From Stenocarpella maydis (lineage: Eukaryota; Ascomycota; Sordariomycetes; Diaporthales; Diaporthaceae): a stretch of 64,000 nucleotides of DNA. Location of the stretch: NCBI GenBank assembly GCA_002270565.1, contig NQMI01000106.1, forward strand, positions 1,717 through 65,716, in the 5' to 3' direction. The first letter of the stretch is position 1; each line of letters opens with the position of its first letter. Shown one piece after another: positions 55,630 through 64,000 of this stretch. The notes beneath the pieces were generated by a model. The model had not been told where the DNA came from. It was given only the letters and a program-made list of their open reading frames with translations, and ran no database searches. The translations under genes were made by a program, and so were the position numbers.

Positions 55630-55712
55630 TGTGGATTGTGGATTGTGGATTGTGGGCTCTGGGCTGTGGCGGGCTGTGGTGGGCTGTGGTGGGCTGTGGT
55701 GGGCTGTGGATG
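55630..55712 (+). repeat. GGATTGT heptamers followed by GGGCTGTGGT decamers
   Basis: Two adjacent G-rich tandem arrays, three and four to five units, about 250 bp upstream of the MAPKKK start codon. Confidence 0.85.
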
Positions 55713-56259
55713 CTGGTGGAGACTTGAGAGTGGTATCTGACAGAGTCTACTGCACTGCGGGTCGCAGCAAAAGGAGAGCATGGAACTGAAACCTTGGGCG
55801 ATCGACAAGCAGAGCCGCCCGAGGCAAAAAGTCCCGCCCCAGCACGATAATGAATTTGGGGGTTGGATTCTGAAGGGGGGAGGGCATCTTGACAGGTAAG
55901 CCGGATGGGGGAAGGGGTTAAGGTGTCTCAAAACTTGGTGTCAAGGGCTGCCCAACCACCAAAGAACAACAGCACACACAATATGCCCACCCCAGCCAGG
56001 CACGGATGACGCTGATGCTGCACACACGCGCGCGCGCGATAGGGCACACCCGTCTCGTGTGGTCTCGACTGGAACAGAGCAAGGCACCGCACAGGCCAGG
56101 CCCCGCCCCAGAACCAGGCCAGGACCGAACAGGGAAACAAGACAGTAGGGATGCGCCCGTTACTCACAGCTAATACGAAGTATTGAATCGCCAAGCCTGT
56201 GGCTCCGAAGGAACAGGGTGGAGACGGCGAGGTCCCCTTCCAAATCGTCTCTTGTACAC

Positions 56260-56275
56260 TACACTACGTAGTGTA
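56260..56275. repeat. 16-bp perfect palindrome
   Basis: TACACTAC/GTAGTGTA, flanked by another TACACT, in the divergent intergenic region. Possible dimeric binding site; unproven. Confidence 0.7.
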
Positions 56276-58385
56276 CGGAGCACTTGACACCCTCTTTGTG
56301 CCTGTGCCGAGTATCAGTATCTGTATCCGCGTAGATGGTGCGTGCCTGTGTTCCTCGACGTGCTTATTGCGAAGAGCACACAATCGCACACATACACACA
56401 CACACGCACGCGCACACACAAACATACACAAGCTTGCGCTACACCTGGTTCCTGGTTCCTGGTCCCGGTCCGACGGGGCGGGTTCAAGGGCCCCGGGCGA
56501 GAGCCGAGGTGGGAGGGATTGGCCGAGGTACGAGTCGAGTCGACACTCTCGGGGCTAGGCTGCGGCGGCGCGGAGTCTTGTTCTTCTTTTGCCCCCTGCT
56601 TCTGGTGTGCAAACAGACCTGGGTTGATTGGCCCTGCTCTCTGCTTATTAGCGGCTGGCGTCTGCGGCTGGCGTCTGGCGTTCTGGCTCGCGAGCAACTG
56701 GTTCGCGGGTGCGAGAGGAGATGGGGGCGCACGTTGAGAAACGGGGGGAAAGGACTCGAAGGATGGATGGATCAAGGACTTGGGGGAAGACACGGCTGCA
56801 GATGCAGCCCAGCTCGCGAATTTGCGGAGGAGGGGGAGGAGGAGAGTAGGAGCTGGGCGGGATGGGGCGGATGCTTTGCATCTACTCGAGGGCATTGGGT
56901 ACTGAGACTCTGCATACATACAGTCGAGGTGAGTGAGTTAGAATACAGTATGCGCCCATCAATCTTGCCAGACCGTCAGGCCGGTCCAATCGTCTCGCTT
57001 GACGGCCTTGTCAGGTCACGTCGCACCGCACTAGCTCGACGAAACTTAGAAGACGGTACCGATACTGGTAGGAGGCTGCAAAAGGGGTGGGGTGGATTGG
57101 ATCGATCGGCAGACTGCAGACAATCAACATAGACTAGGTGACTTGTGCCTTGTAGATAGGTAAATGCAGTATAGAAAGAGTAGAGAAGGGGATAAACAAA
57201 ATAAAAAGGCACCGGAACATAACGATAGTCTGTCACAGGAGACTGGGGAGTTAAGGGGGTTAAAAAAAACCAATGGCCGTCCGTGACATTATCAGATCAA
57301 TCAGTCAGTCTGCTGTCTGCCTGTATGTCCGTCAGTCAGTCAGTTGTCAGTGTGTCTATCTCTGGAAGTCAGGGGCAGAACCAGGTTCATAAAAAAAAGA
57401 CGATATCCCCTTATTCATAGCAGTAGCAAGACTACCACCTCCTATCATCAGATGCCATCATGCCATTATGCCATCATACCATCCTCCCGCCCTACTCCTA
57501 CCACACGCATGCCGTGTGCTACCTATGTACGCATCCCAGGAACCACCATCGACAAGCCATCACCAATGCACCCGTGCAATGTGCCCGTGCAGCCGTACGG
57601 CGCCCTCGACAGGGATGCCCTCCCTTGGAGCACTGGAGCCCCCAACAGCCGCAGCGGCCCAAGATACGCCCTGCAGTGCAGATCCATCCCATCATCCACC
57701 TATCACAAGCCCCCGTGTTTCTCGTCCTTCACGTGTGACAAAACCAACCGCGGGACAAAACACATTTGTTGCGAGGGAATGGGCCCGCCTCTTCTCACTG
57801 TCATATATTTTTCTCCCCCCCCCCTATTTCTTCTCCATCATAACTAGTGCTTACTGATTTGAAGTTATCTTGGGCCGACTACTTAAGTGCCCTGTTGTGG
57901 AATACCCCGAGTCTAGCCTGAGCAGACTGCTTACATCTGTACCATAGTATTGTATAAAACGCGAAACAAAAAAAGAACAATTGATAGAAAATCAAGCTTT
58001 ATGTATAATTAGAACGGGTAGAGTGAACGAACAATTTGCCCCTTGGGCAATGCCAACGTCCTGCCCAGGCTCGGAGTCCCCGCTTTCACTGCCATGACAT
58101 CTGAACTACGAAGGGGTGGTACGTACCTAGCCTAGGTAGTAAAGCGCGCTAGACTATCAGTTTATCTGCGCCGCAGCAGGGGGGGGGGCCACTCGGGTTA
58201 CACCCCGTTATGAGAGGCACTCAACGCGTCCAGACGCGTCTCACCACCAGCTTTTCTCCCCGCACCTTATTTACACTTTACAACCACTGCACCTCTTCGT
58301 GGGACAATCATAGGCTTCTATCCAGACCCTCTACTGTCTTTTTGACCGTGTACAATCCTGGTTTTGGATACACTTGGCTGCCATC

Positions 58386-60160
58386 ATGCCCCATTCCACG
58401 TCGCCAGCGTCCACTCCTCCTGTTCCTACACCAACGAGTGAGGACGAACTCGACCAGATGGAACAGAACTCGCCGGCCAGGAATGACACCCAACCAGACG
58501 ATGCCACCACCGAGATCACAATGGCCGAGGTGAACGCCCTGCGCCTAGAGGAAGAGCCAAAGAAGGAGGTCAAGCTGGACGACCTGTTCGCAGATGTCGA
58601 CTCGGACGACGACGAGTTTCCAACCACAGGCAGGACCACTCAGAGCCAGGCGGCCCCCACCAGCTCTCCCGGCCCAGACTCACCCGGCGCACCAGAGTCA
58701 GTTGTGCCGTGCTCCGGTGTTCTTCCTACCTGGCAAAGCTAACACTTCATCCAGTGATGGCACCCCGATCAAGGCCGGCGCAAGCGACCCCGAGGTCATG
58801 CGCAGCTTCTACCAGCGTCTCTTCCCTTGGCGATATCTCTTCCAATGGCTGAACCACAGTCCCACGCCAACCAATGACTTTACCCATCGAGAGTTTGCCT
58901 TCACCTTGCAGAACGATGCCTACTTGCGATACCAGTCCTTCAAGACAGCAGATCTGTGCGTGCTCCATGTTCTCAAGTCCATTGATGCATCACGACAAGA
59001 CGGCCACTGACGCGCTCATAGCATCCGCAAAGACGTCCTGCGCCTCCTTCCCTCCCGTTTTGAAATTGGTCCCGTCTACACCACAAACCCACGCGATCGG
59101 AAACAGCTCAAGAACCTGTCCGCCTTCCGGCCCCTGGCTAAAGAGCTCTGCTTCGATATCGATCTCACAGATTACGACGACATCCGCACATGCTGCGATA
59201 AGGCAAACATGTGCATTAAATGTTGGCAGTTCATCACCATGGCTATCCAGGTCGTAGACAAGGCATTGCGCGATGACTTCGGCTTCAAGCACATCATGTG
59301 GGTTTACTCTGGTCGACGTGGTGCCCACGCCTGGGTCTGCGATAAGAAGGCCCGGATCATGGAGGACCAGAAGAGGAGGGCCGTGGCAGGATACCTGGAG
59401 GTCCTCAAAGGTGGTGCACAAAGTGGCAAGAAGGTGAACGTCAGGAGACCATTGCACCCACACCTGACGTGAGTGCTCTATTGCCCAACCTGAACCACAG
59501 GCAAGACGAGCTGACATTGATCGCAGACGGAGCCTGGATATTCTGGCGCCTCACTTTGCTAAGGATGTCCTTGAGGGCCAAGACCCTTGGGATACCGACG
59601 AGCGGGCCGAGAAGCTCCTCCAACTGCTACCAGATAAAACCCTCAACGACTCTCTGCGGAAGAAGTGGGCTTCCGCGCCAGGACGATCTTCGACGTCAAA
59701 GTGGGCTGATATTGATGCCATCACCAAGGCTGGCGGAGCAAGCAAGAACCTCGACACGAAGGACCTGCTGGCGGCGAAACAGGATATCGTCCTGGAATAC
59801 ACATACCCCAGGCTCGACATCGAGGTCAGCAAGAAACTAAACCATTTGCTCAAATCCCCATTCGTCGTACATCCCGGAACCGGAAGGGTCTGCGTGCCCA
59901 TTGATACGCGACCGGGCAAGCTGGAGGAGTTCGATCCTACCACCGTGCCGACGGTGCAGAATCTCCTGGGAGAAATCGACGCGTGGACAGAGGAGGAGGG
60001 CACGGGAGACTCTAAGACGAGCATCCAGGACTGGGAGAAGACCAGCCTGAAGCCATATATCGAGCTCTTCAGGAGCTTCATTGGCGCATTGCTGAAGGAC
60101 GAGAGAGGGGATGTCAAGGTGAAGAGGGAGCGGGAAGCGCCCGAGTCGATGGAGTTCTGA
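58386..60160 (+). CDS. PRI1: DNA primase small (catalytic) subunit
   Basis: Exons 58386-58708, 58755-58955, 59022-59468 and 59527-60160 join in frame to 534 residues. Introns 2 and 3 have canonical donors (GTGCGT, GTGAGT) and branch points; intron 1 has a weak donor (GTGCTC) but is required by phase and has a GCTAAC branch point. Landmarks of the archaeo-eukaryotic primase fold: FYQRLFPWRYLFQWLNH, HREFAFTLQNDAYLRYQSF, the catalytic DxD in CFDIDLTDYD, the zinc-binding Cys cluster CCDKANMCIKC, and SGRRGAHAWVCD with the third catalytic region. It synthesises RNA primers with the large subunit and DNA polymerase alpha at replication forks in the nucleus. The N-terminal 105 residues are an acidic, Ser/Pro-rich, probably disordered extension. 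Confidence 0.93.
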
Positions 60161-60913
60161 TGTCCCTCTCACTCTGGTGCGATTGAGGTGTGTAATGACG
60201 TTGAAGCTGCGAGATATCCCACAGCCGGGAATGGGGGCACAAATGGGTTGGCATTCGGTATAATTCTGGATCCTATGTGGTCATGTTTTCCGACCATCCG
60301 TCCTAGTCCGAGGCTGGGCGATATCAACAATGTTTGCGCCGGCGTGACGGACACTACGTCTATTGGTGCGCATCTTCCGCGCTGGCCACCACGCCGGCAC
60401 CCCCAGAGTTTCCCCAGACTATCACTGGCTGTGACCCCTGAATCCCGGCTCCAGCCCACCTCGGATGCTACCTTCTCCAACGACAACCAGGCCTGCCCCA
60501 ACTCGCGCCGCCTGCATTTCCCCCATCAGCGAGAGGAAACGCCTCGGCACCCTAGAGAAACTCACCAGGTGCGACGACACATCAATTGAGCTCAATGTGG
60601 GCCAAGGCACCCACTGCGCGAGATATACCGAGGGCCTGATCATGCAGGTACCCTGTCCCAGCCAGGAACGTGGGTTCCGAATGGCAATGCACGATGCCAT
60701 CACGGGCCAAGGGGGTAGATCAAGGTGCCGTGCACCACTGCGCGCACCACTAGGTATATAAGCTCTGCGACGCTCACACGCGCCGGCCTTTGATGTGCAG
60801 GCCCCGGATTCTGGTAAGCAGGTTGCATTTGCAGTCTTCTCCCCCTGATGATCCCGTCTTTATTCTTGTCCAGAGATAGCAACCGGTCCTTCCCTGTAGT
60901 ATTCCGTCCCAAG
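60161..60913. promoter_or_regulatory. Intergenic/promoter region of the GH93-like gene
   Basis: No coding feature recognised. GTATATAAGC, a TATA-like sequence at about 60753-60762, lies roughly 155 bp before the chosen start codon at 60914. The left part holds the PRI1 3' end. Confidence 0.45.
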
Positions 60914-62149
60914 ATGGCGCCCCTAAAGCCCATCGCCGTCCTCTCGTCCCTCCTCTGCCTCACCCGGGCAGGCCCACTGCACCAACCCCGGGCCGAGGTC
61001 GCGACCTTCGCGAACAACGTGATCTTCGTGCCGCCCTCGGACTACACGGACCCGCGCGTCCTCTACCCTCGCACCGCCGAGCTCACGCTCACCGACAACG
61101 TGCTCCTGGCCACGTGGGAGAACTACTCGCCCGAGCCGCCCCTCGTCTATTTCCCCATCTACAAGTCGGTCGACCACGGCGCGACGTGGGAGCACATCTC
61201 GAACGTGACCGACGACGTCAACGGCTGGGGGCTGAGGTACCAGCCCTACATCTACGAGCTGCCCGTCGACTTTGGCGGATACAGGGCCGGCACGGTGCTC
61301 GCGGCCGGCAACAGCATCCCGACCAACCTGAGCGAGACCAAGATCGACGTGTACGCGAGCACGGATGCCGGGTACACGTGGGAGTTTGTGAGCAGCGTCG
61401 CGAGGGGGGGCGAGGCGCTGCCCAACAATGGGCTGACGCCCATCTGGGAGCCGTACATCGAGTAAGTCTTGAATGCCGCCCTCCTTCCTCCCACCTCTCC
61501 TGGCAGGAGCCGGCCTGGCTCATTGACCGCCACCAGGATTTACTCGGACCAGCTTGTCGTGTACTACTCGGACCAGCGCGACCTGGACCATGGCCAGAAG
61601 CTCGTCCACCAGACCACAACGGACCTGAAAACCTGGGCCGACCCGGTCGACGACGTCTCGTACGCCGAGTACACGGACCGGCCCGGCATGACCACCATCG
61701 CCCAGCTGCCGACGGGCGACTACATCCTCACGTACGAGTGGGGCCACGACTTCCCGGGCGGCTACTCCTTCCCGGTGACGTACCGCATCAGCGCAGACCC
61801 GCTCGGATTCGACGCCGCCGCCCCCGTCGGCATCGTCGCCGCCAACACGGGCACCACCCCGACGGGCTCCCCCTACGTCGTCTGGAGCAGCTCCGGCGGC
61901 GGCGAGAACGGCACCATCGTCGTCAGCTGCGGCAACCTGGGCTCCGTGTTTACCAACACGGCCCTGGGCGCCGCGGACCAGTGGTTCGAGCGCCAGACCC
62001 CGCAGCCCGAGGCCTACACCCGCCACCTGCGCGTGTTCGCCGAGGACCCGGACAAGCTGCTCATCATGGGCGCCGGGAAGCTGCCCCCGTCCACCACCAA
62101 CGAGGTCTCGCTGTCGGTCGTCTCCATCGAGGGCCTGCTTTCGTCGTGA
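60914..62149 (+). CDS. Secreted GH93-like exo-arabinanase / sialidase-fold glycosidase
   Basis: Exons 60914-61461 and 61537-62149 (75-nt intron, GTAAGT donor) encode 386 residues. The start at 60914 gives a good signal peptide (APLKPIAVLSSLLCLTRA); an in-frame ATG at 60848 would add 22 residues in front of it and is less likely. The mature part shows beta-propeller features of the sialidase superfamily: an Asp-box-like DHGATWEH, a second STDAGYTWEF, WEPYIE followed by YSDQLVVYYSDQRDLDHGQKLVHQTT, and YEWGHDFPGGYSFPVTYRIS. These fit glycoside hydrolase family 93, whose fungal members release arabinobiose from the end of alpha-1,5-arabinan during plant cell-wall breakdown. Several N-glycosylation sequons (NYS, NVT, NLS, NGT) are present. 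No paralogue or cluster partner nearby. Confidence 0.82.
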
Positions 62150-62362
62150 GGGCGGGGCTGAGACTCGGGTTTGGTGGGAGAGCTTTGCTAGATGGCTTGT
62201 ATATAGAATTGTGAATACCATCCAAGTGCGCCAAGACGATTTGTGTGTTCAAACTTTTTCTTTGTGTGTGTGGTGCATATTCAATGTGTGTGACTGGCTT
62301 TTTGCGCCCGTCTGGACTGGTCATGGGGAAGCCCGCCGAACATGCGCTTGAAGTTTAGCAAA

Positions 62363-63685
62363 CTATGCGGGGACCTCGCTCGAACCCTCCTGCTTCTCAC
62401 CCTGCTGGTCTTGGTCCTGGCCCTGCTCGTCCTGCTTGTCGCTCTGCCCGACCTCGGCCTCGGCATCCTTGCCGTCCTCCTCATCGCCCTCGTCTTGTCC
62501 CTCCGCGCCCTTCAGCTTTCCCCCCTTCCGCTTCGGGATCACCTCCTCGAACGCCCTGCCCCAGTCGCCCGTCTCGAGCCACTTAGACATGATCTCCACC
62601 ACGTGGTTCGTCGCCAGCACCTGCCGGCTTGCCATCTGCATGTAGTCGCCGATTGGCAGCTTGGCCGTCCGGATGCCCTTTGCCTCGGCGCGCTTCTGGC
62701 ACAGGAGCTTCTCCCTGTTCCGGTCGACCAGCCCGCCGATCACATAGCTTGTGTATGGCTCGAGTTTCTCCAGGGTATGTGGGGAGTCTGCGGAGAGGTA
62801 GACGATAGAGTCAGTCGTGAAATCTGGTGCCGGGGCGACCTCTTTCTCTGCTGGCGTCTCGTCCTTGTCCGCCTCTATTTCCTCTTTCGCGGGCTTGTCG
62901 CCGGATTCCTTCTTCGTGGCTTGTTGCGCCCCGCCCAGCGCAGGACAGGGCCTGCCGCCCCTGGGGCCGTGCATTATCTCCCACGCGGTCTTGCCTGCCT
63001 CCACAAAGTCGTACTCGACGAACCGCACGCCCTTGTAGTTGAGATGGGTGTTCTGCAGCACCGTCGCGAACCTCTCCTTCAGGTAGCCGCCCCACGAGCT
63101 GACCAGGATGTGCGCCTGGTACTGGCCCGCCCTGTTCATGGCGTAGCTCCTCGTGACCTGTGCCCCGAGCGACACGAGCTCGGGCTCGCGCATGTACTTC
63201 TCGAAGTCGCAGTCGATGATGAAGGCGACGGGCACGGCGGCCTTGGGCCTGGGCTCCTTCTGCTCGGCGGCCAGGATCTGCTTCAGCGCCGCGCCCTTGT
63301 CGATGCCCTGCTCCTCTGCGAGCTTGGCGGCCCTCTCCTCGCGCTCGAGCCGCCTCCTGGCCGACTTCTCGTGCCGCTTGTCCTTGCGCAACGCCTTGCG
63401 GTCTTCCTTCTTCTGCTCCCACATCTTTTGGCGCTTCAATTTCTTCAGTTGGTTTTTTGAGAGTTTCGGCTGATCTTCTGTGCCGTCTGCTGGGGTTTCT
63501 GAGGGTTTGGAATCCGCATTGTCCTGTCCTGGCTCGTCGTCGTTTTCCTCTGCATCGTCTCCTGCATCGTCTCGTGCCCGTTTCCTAGGGTTAACTTCGG
63601 GAGACTGTGATGGAGCGTCGTTCATCTGAGCGTCTGGGCTTTGCTGCGCGGCCACAGAGGCTGCAGTCGCCTTTTCGCTCTCCAT
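62363..63685 (-). CDS. TRM10: tRNA (guanine-9-N1)-methyltransferase Trm10
   Basis: Single exon; 440 residues from the ATG of MESEKATAAS, or 450 if the in-frame ATG at 63715 is used. The SPOUT-type domain has AFIIDCDFEKYM near the start, then SYAMNRAGQYQAHILVSSWGG, then YLSADSPHTLEKLEPYTSYVIGGLVDRNREK and KLPIGDYMQM, which form the cofactor-binding knot, and end at FEEVIPKRKG. A basic coiled stretch (LKKLKRQKMWEQKKEDRKALRKDKRHEKSARRR region) precedes the domain as in eukaryotic members and binds tRNA. About 45 acidic/Lys-rich residues are inserted before YLSADSP, and both ends are acidic. The enzyme methylates G9 of tRNAs using S-adenosylmethionine. Convergent with the GH93-like gene, 213 bp between stops. 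Confidence 0.95.
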   Translation of the reverse strand: MESEKATAASVAAQQSPDAQMNDAPSQSPEVNPRKRARDDAGDDAEENDDEPGQDNADSKPSETPADGTEDQPKLSKNQLKKLKRQKMWEQKKEDRKALRKDKRHEKSARRRLEREERAAKLAEEQGIDKGAALKQILAAEQKEPRPKAAVPVAFIIDCDFEKYMREPELVSLGAQVTRSYAMNRAGQYQAHILVSSWGGYLKERFATVLQNTHLNYKGVRFVEYDFVEAGKTAWEIMHGPRGGRPCPALGGAQQATKKESGDKPAKEEIEADKDETPAEKEVAPAPDFTTDSIVYLSADSPHTLEKLEPYTSYVIGGLVDRNREKLLCQKRAEAKGIRTAKLPIGDYMQMASRQVLATNHVVEIMSKWLETGDWGRAFEEVIPKRKGGKLKGAEGQDEGDEEDGKDAEAEVGQSDKQDEQGQDQDQQGEKQEGSSEVPA

Positions 63686-64000
63686 TTTCCCCGTTGCTTG
63701 CGGTATTCTACGCATGCGACATCGAGTGTGGTGGTATGCGCCTTTGACAGATGCGCAATGGAGAGGCAATTGCGTCGCGGGGTCCGCTGGAACTTTTTGG
63801 GAGCGTCGGGCGGCAGAATCCGGCCAGAGAAGGCGGTGTGGGGCTAGGACCTTGGAGCTTGGATCTGTGGACCTTGGAGGGCGGGTCATACCGAGACCAG
63901 CGTTGCGGCTAATGTATGACTGGGTTGACTTGCTGCTTCGCCCACTGTGCCTGTGGATGATTGAGCGTGACAGACTGGACGTGTATGCTGCAGTTGGCCT
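63686..64000. promoter_or_regulatory. Upstream region of TRM10
   Basis: Leader/promoter side of the minus-strand TRM10 gene; no specific element recognised. Confidence 0.4.

Larger units (their letters stand above)
55387..58385. promoter_or_regulatory. Divergent intergenic region, MAPKKK and PRI1 genes
   Basis: About 3 kb between divergent start codons. Contains tandem GGATTGT heptamers (55630-55652) and GGGCTGTGGT decamers (55670-55712), a GCGCGC run near 56027-56038, a 16-bp palindrome TACACTACGTAGTGTA at 56260-56275, a CA/CG alternating tract (56388-56425), TCAGTCAG repeats near 57300-57350 and a CCTAGCCTAGGTAG motif near 58128. Open frames here are low-complexity or short and were not called. 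Confidence 0.5.

Noticed and set aside
57344..57847. 167-codon frame downstream of the MAPKKK promoter
   Set aside because: Low-complexity His/Pro/Ser translation of a CCAT-rich tract; no domain or splice support.
61520..62221. 233-codon minus-strand frame opposite the GH93-like gene
   Set aside because: Shadow of GC-rich coding sequence; Val/Gly/Arg-rich with no motif.

Overview
The window is nuclear DNA of a filamentous ascomycete (Pezizomycotina; the protein families point to a Sordariomycete, species not resolvable by eye). The evidence is short introns (about 43-200 nt) with GTRAGT donors and CTRAC-type branch points, long CT-rich leaders, a C6 zinc-cluster and a Clr5-type regulator, a BCK1-type MAPKKK, a Nop9 homologue and a GH93-like secreted enzyme.

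Layout. 1-1020 is an AT-rich, gene-free block of the kind left by RIP-degraded repeats. Beside it lies an intronless degenerate-kinase gene (1209-3170, minus). A gene desert of about 10 kb follows (3171-13588); its last 3 kb is CT-rich and looks like the leader/promoter of a seven-exon C6 zinc-cluster regulator (13589-16677). Next come a BCS1-like AAA ATPase with an in-frame stop (17913-19954), a hotdog thioesterase (21404-21874, minus), an AMMECR1-family protein (22557-23408), a Ras-like GTPase (24403-25278, minus), a group II PLP decarboxylase (28627-30239), Nop9 (30496-32700), a Clr5-domain protein (34371-36670), a doubtful low-complexity ORF (37105-37839), an uncharacterised probable nuclear protein (39742-41385 region, minus), a 5 kb microsatellite-bearing gap, a mitochondrial-like segment (about 46254-48076), the BCK1-type MAPKKK (49384-55386, minus), the primase small subunit PRI1 (58386-60160), a secreted GH93-like beta-propeller (60914-62149) and TRM10 (62363-63685, minus).

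How they work together. Genes are mostly monocistronic housekeeping or regulatory loci: DNA replication (PRI1), ribosome biogenesis (Nop9), tRNA modification (TRM10), cell-wall-integrity signalling (BCK1), small-GTPase signalling and two transcription-factor-like loci. I see no biosynthetic cluster and no defence island.

Most unusual points. The 1.8 kb mitochondrial-type insert is abutted by an N on one side. It carries pieces of a GIY-YIG and a LAGLIDADG homing endonuclease that need mitochondrial TGA=Trp, and has a perfect double-hairpin GC element embedded in frame. Also notable are three apparent lesions (in-frame TAA in the BCS1-like gene, one-base C-run frameshift in the MAPKKK, decay of the LAGLIDADG frame), an ATG-only first exon predicted for the zinc-cluster gene, and an open in-frame extension without ATG upstream of the Ras-like gene. 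All exon borders were read by eye from frame and splice-site consistency; no alignment or transcript data were used.
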